The notes beneath the pieces were generated by a model. The model worked only from the letters and a program-made list of their open reading frames with translations. It ran no database searches and had not been told where the DNA came from. Shown one piece after another: positions 32,720 through 38,874 of a stretch of 42,309 bases of DNA. Every line of letters starts with the position of its first letter. Within the stretch, counting starts at the first letter, position 1. A program made the position numbers and the translations under genes. Origin of the DNA: Clostridia bacterium (GTDB lineage: Bacteria > Bacillota > Clostridia > Christensenellales > Borkfalkiaceae); contig JAFTPE010000020.1 of NCBI GenBank assembly GCA_017463425.1, positions 1 through 42,309 on the forward strand, given 5' to 3'.

Positions 32720-33079
32720 TTAAATGCGTATCTCTCTTTTCACCTCGGGGTTGGCTTTCCAACACCGATACAATTCGTCCACAAGCGGTTTGTATTGTTC
32801 TACAGATTCGCTTCTGGTTTCATTGAAAGTATCCGCAAGTGTGTCAATCAAATCGTTTAGCTGTCCGTCAGATATTCCAGTGAGTTTTAATTCTTTTTTC
32901 ACGTACGCCGCAAGCGTACTGCGGTGATATTCAAACATTTTTTTATAAATCTCGTCATCCACTAACAATTCGCTGTGTAAACGCAGATAGCGATGTACCC
33001 AAGTAAACATATCTTTTCTAACTTGGGCATTCAAACGAGGGGGCGCTTTTTTTGTTTTTCTTTTTTCTTTTGTTTTCAT
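32720..33079 (-). CDS. Hypothetical basic protein (cassette B cargo)
   Basis: A 119-residue protein I do not recognise. It opens with a Lys/Arg-rich stretch (MKTKEKRKTKKAPPRLN), continues with amphipathic helices (VRKDMFTWVHRYLRLHSELL; IYKKMFEYHRSTLAAYVKKELK) and ends with LVDELYRCWKANPEVKREI. No membrane, signal or known catalytic motif. It shows no clear homology by eye to the cassette A protein, though both are small, basic and helical. AGGTAGGAAAGT on the minus strand precedes the ATG. No promoter is evident directly upstream; two terminators and a structured RNA separate it from the promoter at 33439-33411. Confidence 0.7.
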   Translation of the reverse strand: MKTKEKRKTKKAPPRLNAQVRKDMFTWVHRYLRLHSELLVDDEIYKKMFEYHRSTLAAYVKKELKLTGISDGQLNDLIDTLADTFNETRSESVEQYKPLVDELYRCWKANPEVKREIRI

Positions 33080-33115
33080 ACTTTCCTACCTTTGCAAATT
33101 GATAATTTTTTAAAA

Positions 33116-33160
33116 TAAAAGAACCGTTTCAAACAAACGTATTTGTTTTTTAACGGCTCT
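33116..33160 (-). terminator. Second terminator-like hairpin before the cassette B gene
   Basis: On the plus strand AAAAGAACCGTT (33118-33129) and AACGGCTCTTTT (33153-33164 region) form a 12-bp stem with one wobble; on the minus strand a T-rich stretch follows. Confidence 0.6.
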
Positions 33161-33180
33161 TTTGTTTTTCATTTAAAAAT

Positions 33181-33212
33181 AAAAAATGCCGCATATCTTA
33201 CGATACACGGCA
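33181..33212 (-). terminator. Attenuator-like terminator of the cassette B RNA
   Basis: Read on the minus strand: TGCCG (33212-33208), inner TATC-GTAA-GATA (GNRA-type loop), CGGCA (33191-33187), then T6. The TATCGTAA part can instead pair with an upstream TTACGATA (33238-33231), an 8-bp competing helix. The 5-bp base of the stem equals that of the cassette A terminator. Confidence 0.75.
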
Positions 33213-33242
33213 AATGCAGAATATACCTAATATCGTAAAATT

Positions 33243-33405
33243 TGCTACAATTTCTTTTTTACTCTATAATATATTACAACCACGGATTAAAAAAGCGATA
33301 AGAGATATAATCCTACCAAGATTATATCCGCGGATAAAAAATATATAATAGAGTAGAAAAAAATAGTTGCTTTTTTACGTAAAAAAGCTAAAAGAAATTG
33401 TAGCA
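33243..33405 (-). ncRNA. Cassette B structured leader RNA with UUGGUAG hairpin
   Basis: Transcribed on the minus strand from about 33406. Closing helix: TGCTACAATTTCTTTT with AAAAGAAATTGTAGCA (plus coordinates 33243-33258 and 33390-33405), 16 perfect pairs. Inside: the 20-nt palindrome GCTTTTTTACGTAAAAAAGC (33369-33388), a second helix 33260-33275/33340-33355 (15 of 16 pairs), CCGCGG/CCGTGG, and hairpin GATATAATC-UUGGUAG-GATTATATC (33328-33304) followed by UCUUAUCGC. Hairpin loop, the downstream UAUCU..UCGC, closing helix and promoter context are shared with the RNA at 26625-26740. Confidence 0.6.
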
Positions 33406-33410
33406 TCTTT

Positions 33411-33439
33411 ATTATAAGCAATTTTTTATAAAAAGTCAA
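33411..33439 (-). promoter_or_regulatory. Promoter of cassette B
   Basis: Minus strand: TTGACT (33439-33434), 17-bp spacer, TATAAT (33416-33411). The predicted start coincides with the first base of the closing helix at 33405. The 21-nt linker to the hairpin at 33461-33480 is nearly the same as in cassette A. Confidence 0.85.
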
Positions 33440-33460
33440 CGGTTTTTGTGGAAAAATTGC

Positions 33461-33654
33461 GGAACAGTCAAGACTGTTCCCTATAAAGAGTGGCAGTCCT
33501 GTCATACCGAGCGAAATGAACGTAGTGAATGCAGTCGAGCGTATCCCATAAATAAAACGCATATATTTATTTTGAGATACACTCCACGCGGTTGCTACGC
33601 CACCTTGGTCGGTATGACAATCCGATTAATCGTAGGGAAAGCCAAGACCATTCC
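33461..33654. repeat. Compound inverted intergenic repeat (two head-to-head modules)
   Basis: Left hairpin GGAACAGTCAAGACTGTTCC (33461-33480), then TGTCATACC..GAGCGTATC (33500-33545), then, inverted, GATACACTC..GGTATGACA (33576-33619) and a decayed hairpin (33635-33654). Each half equals the unit at 10372-10443 in opposite orientation. No ORF of interest lies inside. Confidence 0.75.
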
Positions 33655-33705
33655 GACATAAAAAAATGTGCCGATAAAAAATTTAAAAAAATTTTCTTCG
33701 AGATG

Positions 33706-33734
33706 TTGACGAATGAAGAAAAATGTAGTATAAT
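33706..33734 (+). promoter_or_regulatory. Promoter of the hisIE-like gene
   Basis: TTGACG (33706-33711), 17-bp spacer, TATAAT (33729-33734). Confidence 0.85.
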
Positions 33735-33765
33735 AGAAATAGAAGAAATTCAGCGGAGGTGCGTT

Positions 33766-34404
33766 ATGGCTGATAAGAAAAATGAAATTGAATGGAAACA
33801 ATTCAAATTCGATAAGGACGGTTTGATTCCCGTTGTCGTACAGGATTACGAAAGCGGCGAAGTTTTGATGCTCGTTTATATGAATAAAGACGCTGTAACG
33901 CAAACGTTTGAAACGGGATACGCGCATTATTACAGCCGTTCAAAAAAGGCGGTCAGCAAATTCGGCGCGGCGCTTGGCAACACGCAAAAAGTGATGGCGG
34001 CGTTTTTGGATCACGACAACGACACGTTACTTTTAAAAGTGCAACAAAACGGTAAGTCTGACCCTCAGCAGATTAACCACACGTGTTTTCCTCAGCAAAT
34101 CGTAGGGCAATACAACGATATCGGCGGGGAAATGTTGGGTAAATTGCAACGCATTATCACCGACGTGAAAAAGAATCCCGAAGACGGCGCGTACACCAGC
34201 TTTTTGTTCGTGCGGGGAGTGGACCGTATCGGAAAAAAAGTTGGCGAAGAGGCTGTGGAACTCGTCATTGCGGCGAAGAACGACGAAAAAGCGGGCGTTA
34301 TCAACGAGGCGGCGGATTTGCTGTATCATACTATGGTACTGCTCAACGCCAAGGATATAAAATTGTCCGAGGTATGCGCGGAACTTTGTAAACGTAACAG
34401 ATAA
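33766..34404 (+). CDS. hisIE: HisIE-like protein: altered phosphoribosyl-AMP cyclohydrolase domain plus phosphoribosyl-ATP pyrophosphohydrolase
   Basis: A 212-residue bifunctional histidine-biosynthesis type protein. The N-terminal HisI domain retains GLIPVVVQDYESGEVLMLVYMN and YYSRSKK, but the metal sites look changed: the usual DCDxDxLL reads DHDNDTLL, the ACHTG motif reads SDPQQ, and the WRKGxxSGxxQ stretch reads SKFGAALGNTQ; only the last Cys (HTCF) remains. The C-terminal HisE (MazG-like) domain keeps VGEEAVELVIAAK and EAADLLYHTMVLL. No other his gene is near and it has its own promoter and terminator. GGAGGT before ATG 33766 sets the start. It may be a functional variant or a pyrophosphohydrolase repurposed for another nucleotide. 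Confidence 0.85.
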   Translation: MADKKNEIEWKQFKFDKDGLIPVVVQDYESGEVLMLVYMNKDAVTQTFETGYAHYYSRSKKAVSKFGAALGNTQKVMAAFLDHDNDTLLLKVQQNGKSDPQQINHTCFPQQIVGQYNDIGGEMLGKLQRIITDVKKNPEDGAYTSFLFVRGVDRIGKKVGEEAVELVIAAKNDEKAGVINEAADLLYHTMVLLNAKDIKLSEVCAELCKRNR

Positions 34405-34414
34405 AAAAGGTATA

Positions 34415-34453
34415 AAAAACGGTTCGGCAGATAATAAGCCGAACCGTTTTTTT
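34415..34453. terminator. Terminator between hisIE and the Dabb gene
   Basis: AAAAACGGTTCGGC (34415-34428) pairs with GCCGAACCGTTTTT (34438-34451), T-rich 3' side; works for both convergent genes. Confidence 0.9.
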
Positions 34454-34466
34454 ATTGGCGTACGTT

Positions 34467-34763
34467 TCAAATTTCGTAATCATAAGAAAGCCGTGAAGAT
34501 ACGGAGGGGCGAACCAAACCGTCGGCAATCGCTACGTGTAAGGGGTGTTTTTGATAGGTTTGCAACGCAGATAAAGAGGAGAAAGTTGAATCCATCATCA
34601 AGTCGCCCGACGAACAATCAAAACCGTTTGTCAAAATATGCATTTCTTGCAATCCCTCGATTTTCCCTACCAAATCTTCAAGCGCGTTTTTTATTTCTTG
34701 TTTTCTTGCCTCTTTATCCTTAATTTCGTCTTTCAATTTCCAGACAATCATATGTTTTACCAT
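34467..34763 (-). CDS. Dabb (stress-responsive A/B barrel) domain protein
   Basis: A 98-residue single Dabb domain: the start MVKHMIVWKLKDE, the central DCSSGDLMMDSTFSSLSALQTYQKHPLHVAIADGLV (the typical D-x-x-F/L...Y..HP.H) and a terminal strand. These ferredoxin-like dimeric proteins are poorly understood; some take part in stress responses or polyketide cyclisation. Start ATG 34763 with GGAG upstream on the minus strand. Its promoter carries a tandem 22-bp repeat, so regulation by a DNA-binding protein is likely. Confidence 0.9.
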   Translation of the reverse strand: MVKHMIVWKLKDEIKDKEARKQEIKNALEDLVGKIEGLQEMHILTNGFDCSSGDLMMDSTFSSLSALQTYQKHPLHVAIADGLVRPSVSSRLSYDYEI

Positions 34764-34794
34764 TCTTTTTGCTCCTTTTTCTATATGTGATTAC

Positions 34795-34861
34795 AGTATA
34801 TCACCTTTTGAAAAAATTGTCAATGTTTCGTATGACAAATGTCAATAAAGGGTATGACAAA
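34795..34861 (-). promoter_or_regulatory. Promoter of the Dabb gene with tandem 22-bp operator repeat
   Basis: Minus strand: TTGACA (34823-34818), 17-bp spacer, TATACT (34800-34795). Two direct copies of TGTCAAT-N5-GTATGACAAA start at 34818 and 34840, exactly 22 bp apart; each copy has inverted TGTCA/TGACA arms. The first overlaps the -35. Confidence 0.7.
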
Positions 34862-34960
34862 CAAAAATTCTACTGTAGGTAGAGGGAAAATTCTACGCTC
34901 AGTAGAGCGTTTTTTAGTGCCAAGTAGAGGGATTTTGCCTTGAAAGGCTTGTTTTTTTTG
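34862..34960 (+). other. Gene-free region with repeated GTAGAG motifs and two terminator-like hairpins
   Basis: TAGAGGGA occurs twice and TAGAG a third time between 34878 and 34932. CGCTC-AGTA-GAGCG (about 34897-34912) is followed by T6, and GCCT-TGAA-AGGC (34937-34948) by TTGT8. A weak plus-strand promoter-like pair (TTGAAA at 34808, TATGAC at 34831) precedes. A short RNA is possible but unproven. Nothing else is seen up to the minD promoter. Confidence 0.35.
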
Positions 34961-35043
34961 GAAAATTAAGTTAAAATAATATATAGAACGAAACGAAAGG
35001 AAACGTTTTGATTTCGTTGAATATTCTTAAAAATTCTAAAAAA

Positions 35044-35072
35044 TCGACAAAATAATTTTTTGTGGATATGAT
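35044..35072 (+). promoter_or_regulatory. Promoter of minD
   Basis: TCGACA (35044-35049), 17-bp spacer, TATGAT (35067-35072). Confidence 0.65.
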
Positions 35073-35127
35073 ATGATTTTCCTTGCTGAAAAAACGCGGC
35101 GAAATAATGAACGGAGGCGTGGAACAA

Positions 35128-35898
35128 ATGGCAAGAAAAATCGTCGTAACGTCGGGCAAAGGCGGTGTGGGGAAAACCACCGTTGCAGTCAACCTTTCCG
35201 CGCAGTTGGCAAGGCGTGGGCAGAGGGTGATTTTGTGCGACGCGGATTTTGGATTGAACAACGTAGACGTAGCGGCTGGCGTGGAACATCTTATCACGTA
35301 CGATATCGTAGACGTAATTGAGGGGCGTTGTCGGGCGAAACAGGCATTGGTGCGACACCCGACGTATGGAAATTTGTATCTGCTCACCAGCAGTCATTCT
35401 GCCCCCGAACGGTACGTTTCTCCGCAGGCGGTGAAAGTGGTGTTGGACGCGCTTGCGCCACAGTTTGATTTTATTTTTATTGATTGCCCTGCGGGTATAG
35501 ACGACGGATTTCACCGCGCGGTGGCGACGGCGGACGAGGCGATTGTCGTAACGACGCCGCACATTTCCGCTCTAAGGGACGCGGACAAAGTGATTACCGT
35601 GTTAAAGAGTTATCAACTCAACGACTTAACGGCGGTGGTGAATATGGCGCGAGGGGATTTGTTGTTGTCAAGGGATAGTCTTTCGCCAACGGAAATTTCC
35701 GAGCTTTTGAAAATTCCTTTGCTGGGTGTATTGCCCGAAGATTACGGGATTTATCAAGGTGAAATTACCCAGCCACATTCGGCGTTTCGGATTTTAGCGA
35801 ACAATCTTTTAACGGGCAAGAGGAAACTCTACGACGTAACGAGAAAATATTCGGGCGTGTTTGGCAATATACGTCGGGTATTGAAACGGAATTTATAA
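35128..35898 (+). CDS. minD: Septum site-determining ATPase MinD
   Basis: A 256-residue ParA/MinD-type ATPase. The deviant Walker A is KGGVGKTT near the N-terminus; CDADFGLNNVDV (switch I region) and FIFIDCPAGIDDGF (Walker B) follow, and the C-terminal SGVFGNIRRVLKRNL is a suitable membrane-targeting amphipathic helix. MinD binds the membrane as an ATP dimer and positions the division site. I choose ATG 35128 because the fold begins at MARKIVVTSGKGG; GGAGG lies 11 nt before it. The next gene encodes a MinE-like protein; no minC is in the window. Confidence 0.94.
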   Translation: MARKIVVTSGKGGVGKTTVAVNLSAQLARRGQRVILCDADFGLNNVDVAAGVEHLITYDIVDVIEGRCRAKQALVRHPTYGNLYLLTSSHSAPERYVSPQAVKVVLDALAPQFDFIFIDCPAGIDDGFHRAVATADEAIVVTTPHISALRDADKVITVLKSYQLNDLTAVVNMARGDLLLSRDSLSPTEISELLKIPLLGVLPEDYGIYQGEITQPHSAFRILANNLLTGKRKLYDVTRKYSGVFGNIRRVLKRNL

Positions 35899-35927
35899 AT
35901 GTAATAAAAAGGATACGGTGAACGTTT

Positions 35928-36161
35928 TTGAAACGAGTTGCAGACGATTATGAAAGAATCAACAACGTTTTACAAGCGGATAAATCGGTGATGAGCGACG
36001 CGTGCAAAGCGCTGGTATTGCAAGATTTTGCCGAAAAGTTTAACGAATATTTCGATTTGATTGGATTGCCAAGGTTAGAACTTTCCTGTCGAAACGGAAT
36101 TTATAAAATCGACGTTTCGTTTGAGGCGGAACGCATTAAAAAATTCAACGTATTAAAATGA
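35928..36161 (+). CDS. minE: Divergent MinE-like protein
   Basis: A 77-residue protein starting at TTG 35928, with AAGGA about 14 nt upstream. The size, place directly after minD, and pattern VADDYERINNVLQADKS..ALVLQDFAEKFNEYFDL..GLPRLELS..IYKIDVSF resemble the MinE MinD-binding helix/strand and dimer domain (compare AKxRLxxVLxxDR..LxxDIxxVIxKY). The N-terminal membrane-targeting sequence of classical MinE is very short or absent. If real, it would stimulate MinD ATPase. Identification rests mainly on context and weak similarity. Confidence 0.7.
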   Translation: MKRVADDYERINNVLQADKSVMSDACKALVLQDFAEKFNEYFDLIGLPRLELSCRNGIYKIDVSFEAERIKKFNVLK

Positions 36162-36199
36162 AAAAGAAACGAAAAAACACAATGCAAAGGAGAAAATGT

Positions 36200-37075
36200 A
36201 TGGCACAAAGAGCGTTTGATATTATTACCGATTCTAGTTGTGATTTGACCAAAGAATATTTGGAAGAAATCGGTGTTGACGTTGTAAAGTTGGGCTTTAC
36301 AATGAATAACGTAAATTACGAAGGGGAAAGCGGCGAGTCAATCGACCCCAAAGATTTTTACGCGCAATTAAAAGAGGGCGCAATGCCTACCACCTACCAA
36401 GTTACGGCAGAAACGGCGAAAACGCATATCGAGCCGTGTTTGGAAAATGGGCGGGACGTATTGATTATTGCCTTTTCGGGCGCATTGTCGGGTACGGCAG
36501 GCAGCTTTGCCGTTGCCGCGCGGGATTTGGCGAAAAAATATCCGAAAAGAAAAATTCGCGTAATTGATTCGCTGTGCGCGTCAATGGGAGAAGGGTTGTT
36601 GGTGTATTACGCCGTGAAGAAAGCGGACGAAGGCGCGACGATAGAAGAAACGGCGAAATACGTGGAGGATTTGAAATTGCATATTTGTCATCATTTCACC
36701 GTGAACGATTTGTTCCATTTAAAACGCGGCGGCAGAGTTTCTAGCGCGACGGCGGTGATTGGTTCGATTTTAAAAATCAAACCCGTTATGCACGTGGACG
36801 ACGAGGGAAGATTGGTGGCAATCGGCAAGGCAATGGGTAGAAAAAAATCGTTGCATACGCTGGTGGATAATTTGTTGGAAACAAAAGATATGGATGAAAA
36901 CGACCCGATTTTTATCAGCCACGGCGATTGTATAGAGGATGTAGAATACGTCAAGGCGTTGTTGAAAGAAAAAATGCCGAATACGCAGATTTTCGTCAAT
37001 TACGTAGGCGCGGTAATCGGTTCACATTCGGGTTGCGGTACGGTTGCTATTTTCAACAAAGGTACGCATAGATAA
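36200..37075 (+). CDS. DegV-family fatty-acid-binding protein (FakB type)
   Basis: A 291-residue DegV/EDD protein: FDIITDSSCDLTKEYLEEIG is the standard start, TYQVTAETAKTHIEP and IIAFSGALSGTAGSF form the lipid-head pocket (T..S, SGxLSGT), and RGGRVSSATAVIGSILKIKPVMHVDDEG the conserved second half. DegV proteins bind fatty acids; as FakB they present them to the FakA kinase, which is encoded at 28374. ATG 36200 follows AAAGGAGAAAATGT; earlier in-frame ATGs near 36158 lack a ribosome site and overlap MinE. A bidirectional terminator follows. Confidence 0.94.
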   Translation: MAQRAFDIITDSSCDLTKEYLEEIGVDVVKLGFTMNNVNYEGESGESIDPKDFYAQLKEGAMPTTYQVTAETAKTHIEPCLENGRDVLIIAFSGALSGTAGSFAVAARDLAKKYPKRKIRVIDSLCASMGEGLLVYYAVKKADEGATIEETAKYVEDLKLHICHHFTVNDLFHLKRGGRVSSATAVIGSILKIKPVMHVDDEGRLVAIGKAMGRKKSLHTLVDNLLETKDMDENDPIFISHGDCIEDVEYVKALLKEKMPNTQIFVNYVGAVIGSHSGCGTVAIFNKGTHR

Positions 37076-37096
37076 ATAAAAAATGTAAAAAAATTT

Positions 37097-37125
37097 CGAG
37101 CCGACAGGGAAAAACTGTCGGCTCG
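37097..37125. terminator. Bidirectional terminator between degV and trmO
   Basis: CGAGCCGACAG (37097-37107) pairs with CTGTCGGCTCG (37115-37125), A and T tracts outside. The stem sequence resembles those at 26506 and 27267. Confidence 0.9.
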
Positions 37126-37134
37126 ATTGTGTTT

Positions 37135-37824
37135 TTAGATATGTTTCACGTCCGTTACGGTCAGTACGCCCTTTTCAACGGTGAATTTGATTTCGTAAGC
37201 GTCAAACCGCATACCGTATACGCGCGACGGATCGTCTTGATAGGAGGGGCGCGGGTCGTCCGCAAGACACTCTATCAATCCCGTTTGTTTGTCCTTGGGA
37301 ATCCAATCAAGCAGTTTGTCTGAAAAAACGACGGTCAATCTATCGTTGATATGTTCGTCAGCGTAACCGCCCGTAGCGTCGGGTTTGCAATCTGCGTGAG
37401 GCAGGTACGGTTTGATATCCAATATCGGCGTACCGTCCAAAAGGTCTGCGCCTGAAACAATCAGCACGTTGCCGTCCGTTTCGCGTTTTTCCACGCGGAC
37501 GAGCCGTACGCACGACAGCCCGATAGGGTTGGGACGAAAGGGAGAACGGCTGGCGAACACTCCTACGCGTTTGTTGCCGCCAAGCCGAGGCGGACGAACG
37601 GTAGGCGAAAAGGTATCGCGGTGCGATAAGGAAAAATCGAACAACAGCCAAAGATGAGAAAACCCTTCGATTTCTCGCAAACAATCGTCGTTGCGATATT
37701 CAGGGCAAAAGACGATTTCCGCCGTCAAAGAGGGCGCTCTGCCGCTCTGACGCGGAATACCGAATTTTTCTTTGAAATCGCTGCGTATATAAGCAATGGG
37801 GCGCAAAATAAGTTCGTCTTTCAT
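37135..37824 (-). CDS. trmO: TsaA/TrmO-family tRNA (m6t6A37) methyltransferase
   Basis: A 229-residue TrmO/TsaA protein: RPIAYIRSDFKEKFGIPRQSG is the family start; EGFSHLWLLFDF, PRLGGNKRVGVFASRSPFRPNPIGLSCVRL and LDGTPILDIKPYLPHAD are the signature segments of the SAM-binding beta-barrel. Members N-methylate t6A37 of tRNA. The C-terminal extension (about 70 residues) is common in long-form members. Start at ATG 37824: no Shine-Dalgarno, and the -10 ends 9 nt before it, so the mRNA is nearly leaderless. Confidence 0.93.
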   Translation of the reverse strand: MKDELILRPIAYIRSDFKEKFGIPRQSGRAPSLTAEIVFCPEYRNDDCLREIEGFSHLWLLFDFSLSHRDTFSPTVRPPRLGGNKRVGVFASRSPFRPNPIGLSCVRLVRVEKRETDGNVLIVSGADLLDGTPILDIKPYLPHADCKPDATGGYADEHINDRLTVVFSDKLLDWIPKDKQTGLIECLADDPRPSYQDDPSRVYGMRFDAYEIKFTVEKGVLTVTDVKHI

Positions 37825-37833
37825 AATACAGTT

Positions 37834-37862
37834 ATTATAAAGCAAACGAAACCGTTTGTCAA
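37834..37862 (-). promoter_or_regulatory. Promoter of trmO, giving an almost leaderless mRNA
   Basis: Minus strand: TTGACA (37862-37857), 17-bp spacer, TATAAT (37839-37834). The ATG begins 9 nt after the -10, the same geometry as pcrA. Confidence 0.85.
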
Positions 37863-37871
37863 GCTGAAAAA

Positions 37872-37934
37872 ACGTAAAAAAATTACGTCAACGTATGCAA
37901 AAGAATTGAAATTATTTACGGATTGTATTATAAT
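37872..37934 (+). promoter_or_regulatory. Promoter of the met operon with upstream palindrome
   Basis: TTGAAA (37906-37911), 17-bp spacer, TATAAT (37929-37934). ACGTAA-N5-TTACGT (37872-37888) lies upstream. No SAM riboswitch or T-box is seen between the promoter and metF. Confidence 0.75.
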
Positions 37935-37989
37935 AAGGAAGAACAAATGATAAAAAGCAGTTTGTGGCGTTTGAAACGAGGTGCTATCA

Positions 37990-38874
37990 ATGAAACTTAC
38001 GGAAATTTTTAAACAGAATACGTATTCGCTGTCGTTCGAGGTGTTTCCACCGAAAACGGACGACGTATACGACAGCGTGAAAACGGCAACGGAAGAAATT
38101 GCCACCCTTTCTCCTGCATTTATGAGCGTTACTTACGGCGCAGGAGGAGGAACGAGCAAGTATACGTTGGATATTGCCAAAAACATTCGGGAACGCCACG
38201 GCGTGCCGTCATTGGCGCATCTTACCTGCGTATCGTCTACGCGCGAAACGGTGTTGCAACGCATTGCCGATTTTAAAGAGGCAGGCATTGAAAACGTAAT
38301 GGCGCTCCGTGGGGATATTCCTGCGGAAAAGGCAAACGAGGATCGCGCGCAATGGGATTATCGCCACGCGGTGGAATTGATTCGGGAAATCAAAAACAGC
38401 GGCGCGAATTTTTGTATTGGCGCGGCGTGTTATCCCGAAGTGCATCCTGAAAGCGAATCGCAAAAACAGGATATTTATTATCTGAAAGAAAAAGTAGAAG
38501 CCGGCGCGGAATTTTTGACTACGCAAATGTTTTTTGATAACAATCTTTTATATAATTTCCTGTATAAAATCCGTGAAGCAGGCATCACCGCGCCTATCGT
38601 GGCAGGGATTATGCCTATCACCAACGCAAAGCAAGTGGAACGCGCGATTAAATTGTCGGGTTCGTTTATGCCACAACGCTTTAAAAGCCTCGTTGATAAA
38701 TTCGGACACGACCCTGCGGCAATGAAACAGGCAGGTATCGCCTACGCCACCGACCAAATTATCGATTTGTTCGCAAACGGCGTAACCAACGTACACGTAT
38801 ATTCTATGAATAAACCCGAAGTAGCGGCAACCATTCAACGCAATCTTTCGGATATTTTAGGAAAAAATGCTTGA
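37990..38874 (+). CDS. metF: 5,10-methylenetetrahydrofolate reductase
   Basis: A 294-residue flavoprotein that makes 5-methyl-THF for methionine synthase. LSFEVFPPKTDD (catalytic Glu region), SVTYGAGGG, HLTCVSSTRE, ALRGDIP and FLTTQMFFDN are the usual motifs of the TIM barrel. GAGGTG is 6 nt before ATG 37990, which I prefer to the in-frame GTG 37981. It overlaps the next gene by 8 bp. The operon metF - activation domain - metH links the folate pool to methionine. Confidence 0.96.
   Translation: MKLTEIFKQNTYSLSFEVFPPKTDDVYDSVKTATEEIATLSPAFMSVTYGAGGGTSKYTLDIAKNIRERHGVPSLAHLTCVSSTRETVLQRIADFKEAGIENVMALRGDIPAEKANEDRAQWDYRHAVELIREIKNSGANFCIGAACYPEVHPESESQKQDIYYLKEKVEAGAEFLTTQMFFDNNLLYNFLYKIREAGITAPIVAGIMPITNAKQVERAIKLSGSFMPQRFKSLVDKFGHDPAAMKQAGIAYATDQIIDLFANGVTNVHVYSMNKPEVAATIQRNLSDILGKNA

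Noticed and set aside
37858-37990. SAM riboswitch or T-box upstream of metF
   Set aside because: The leader is only about 50 nt from the -10 to the ATG and shows none of the conserved motifs.
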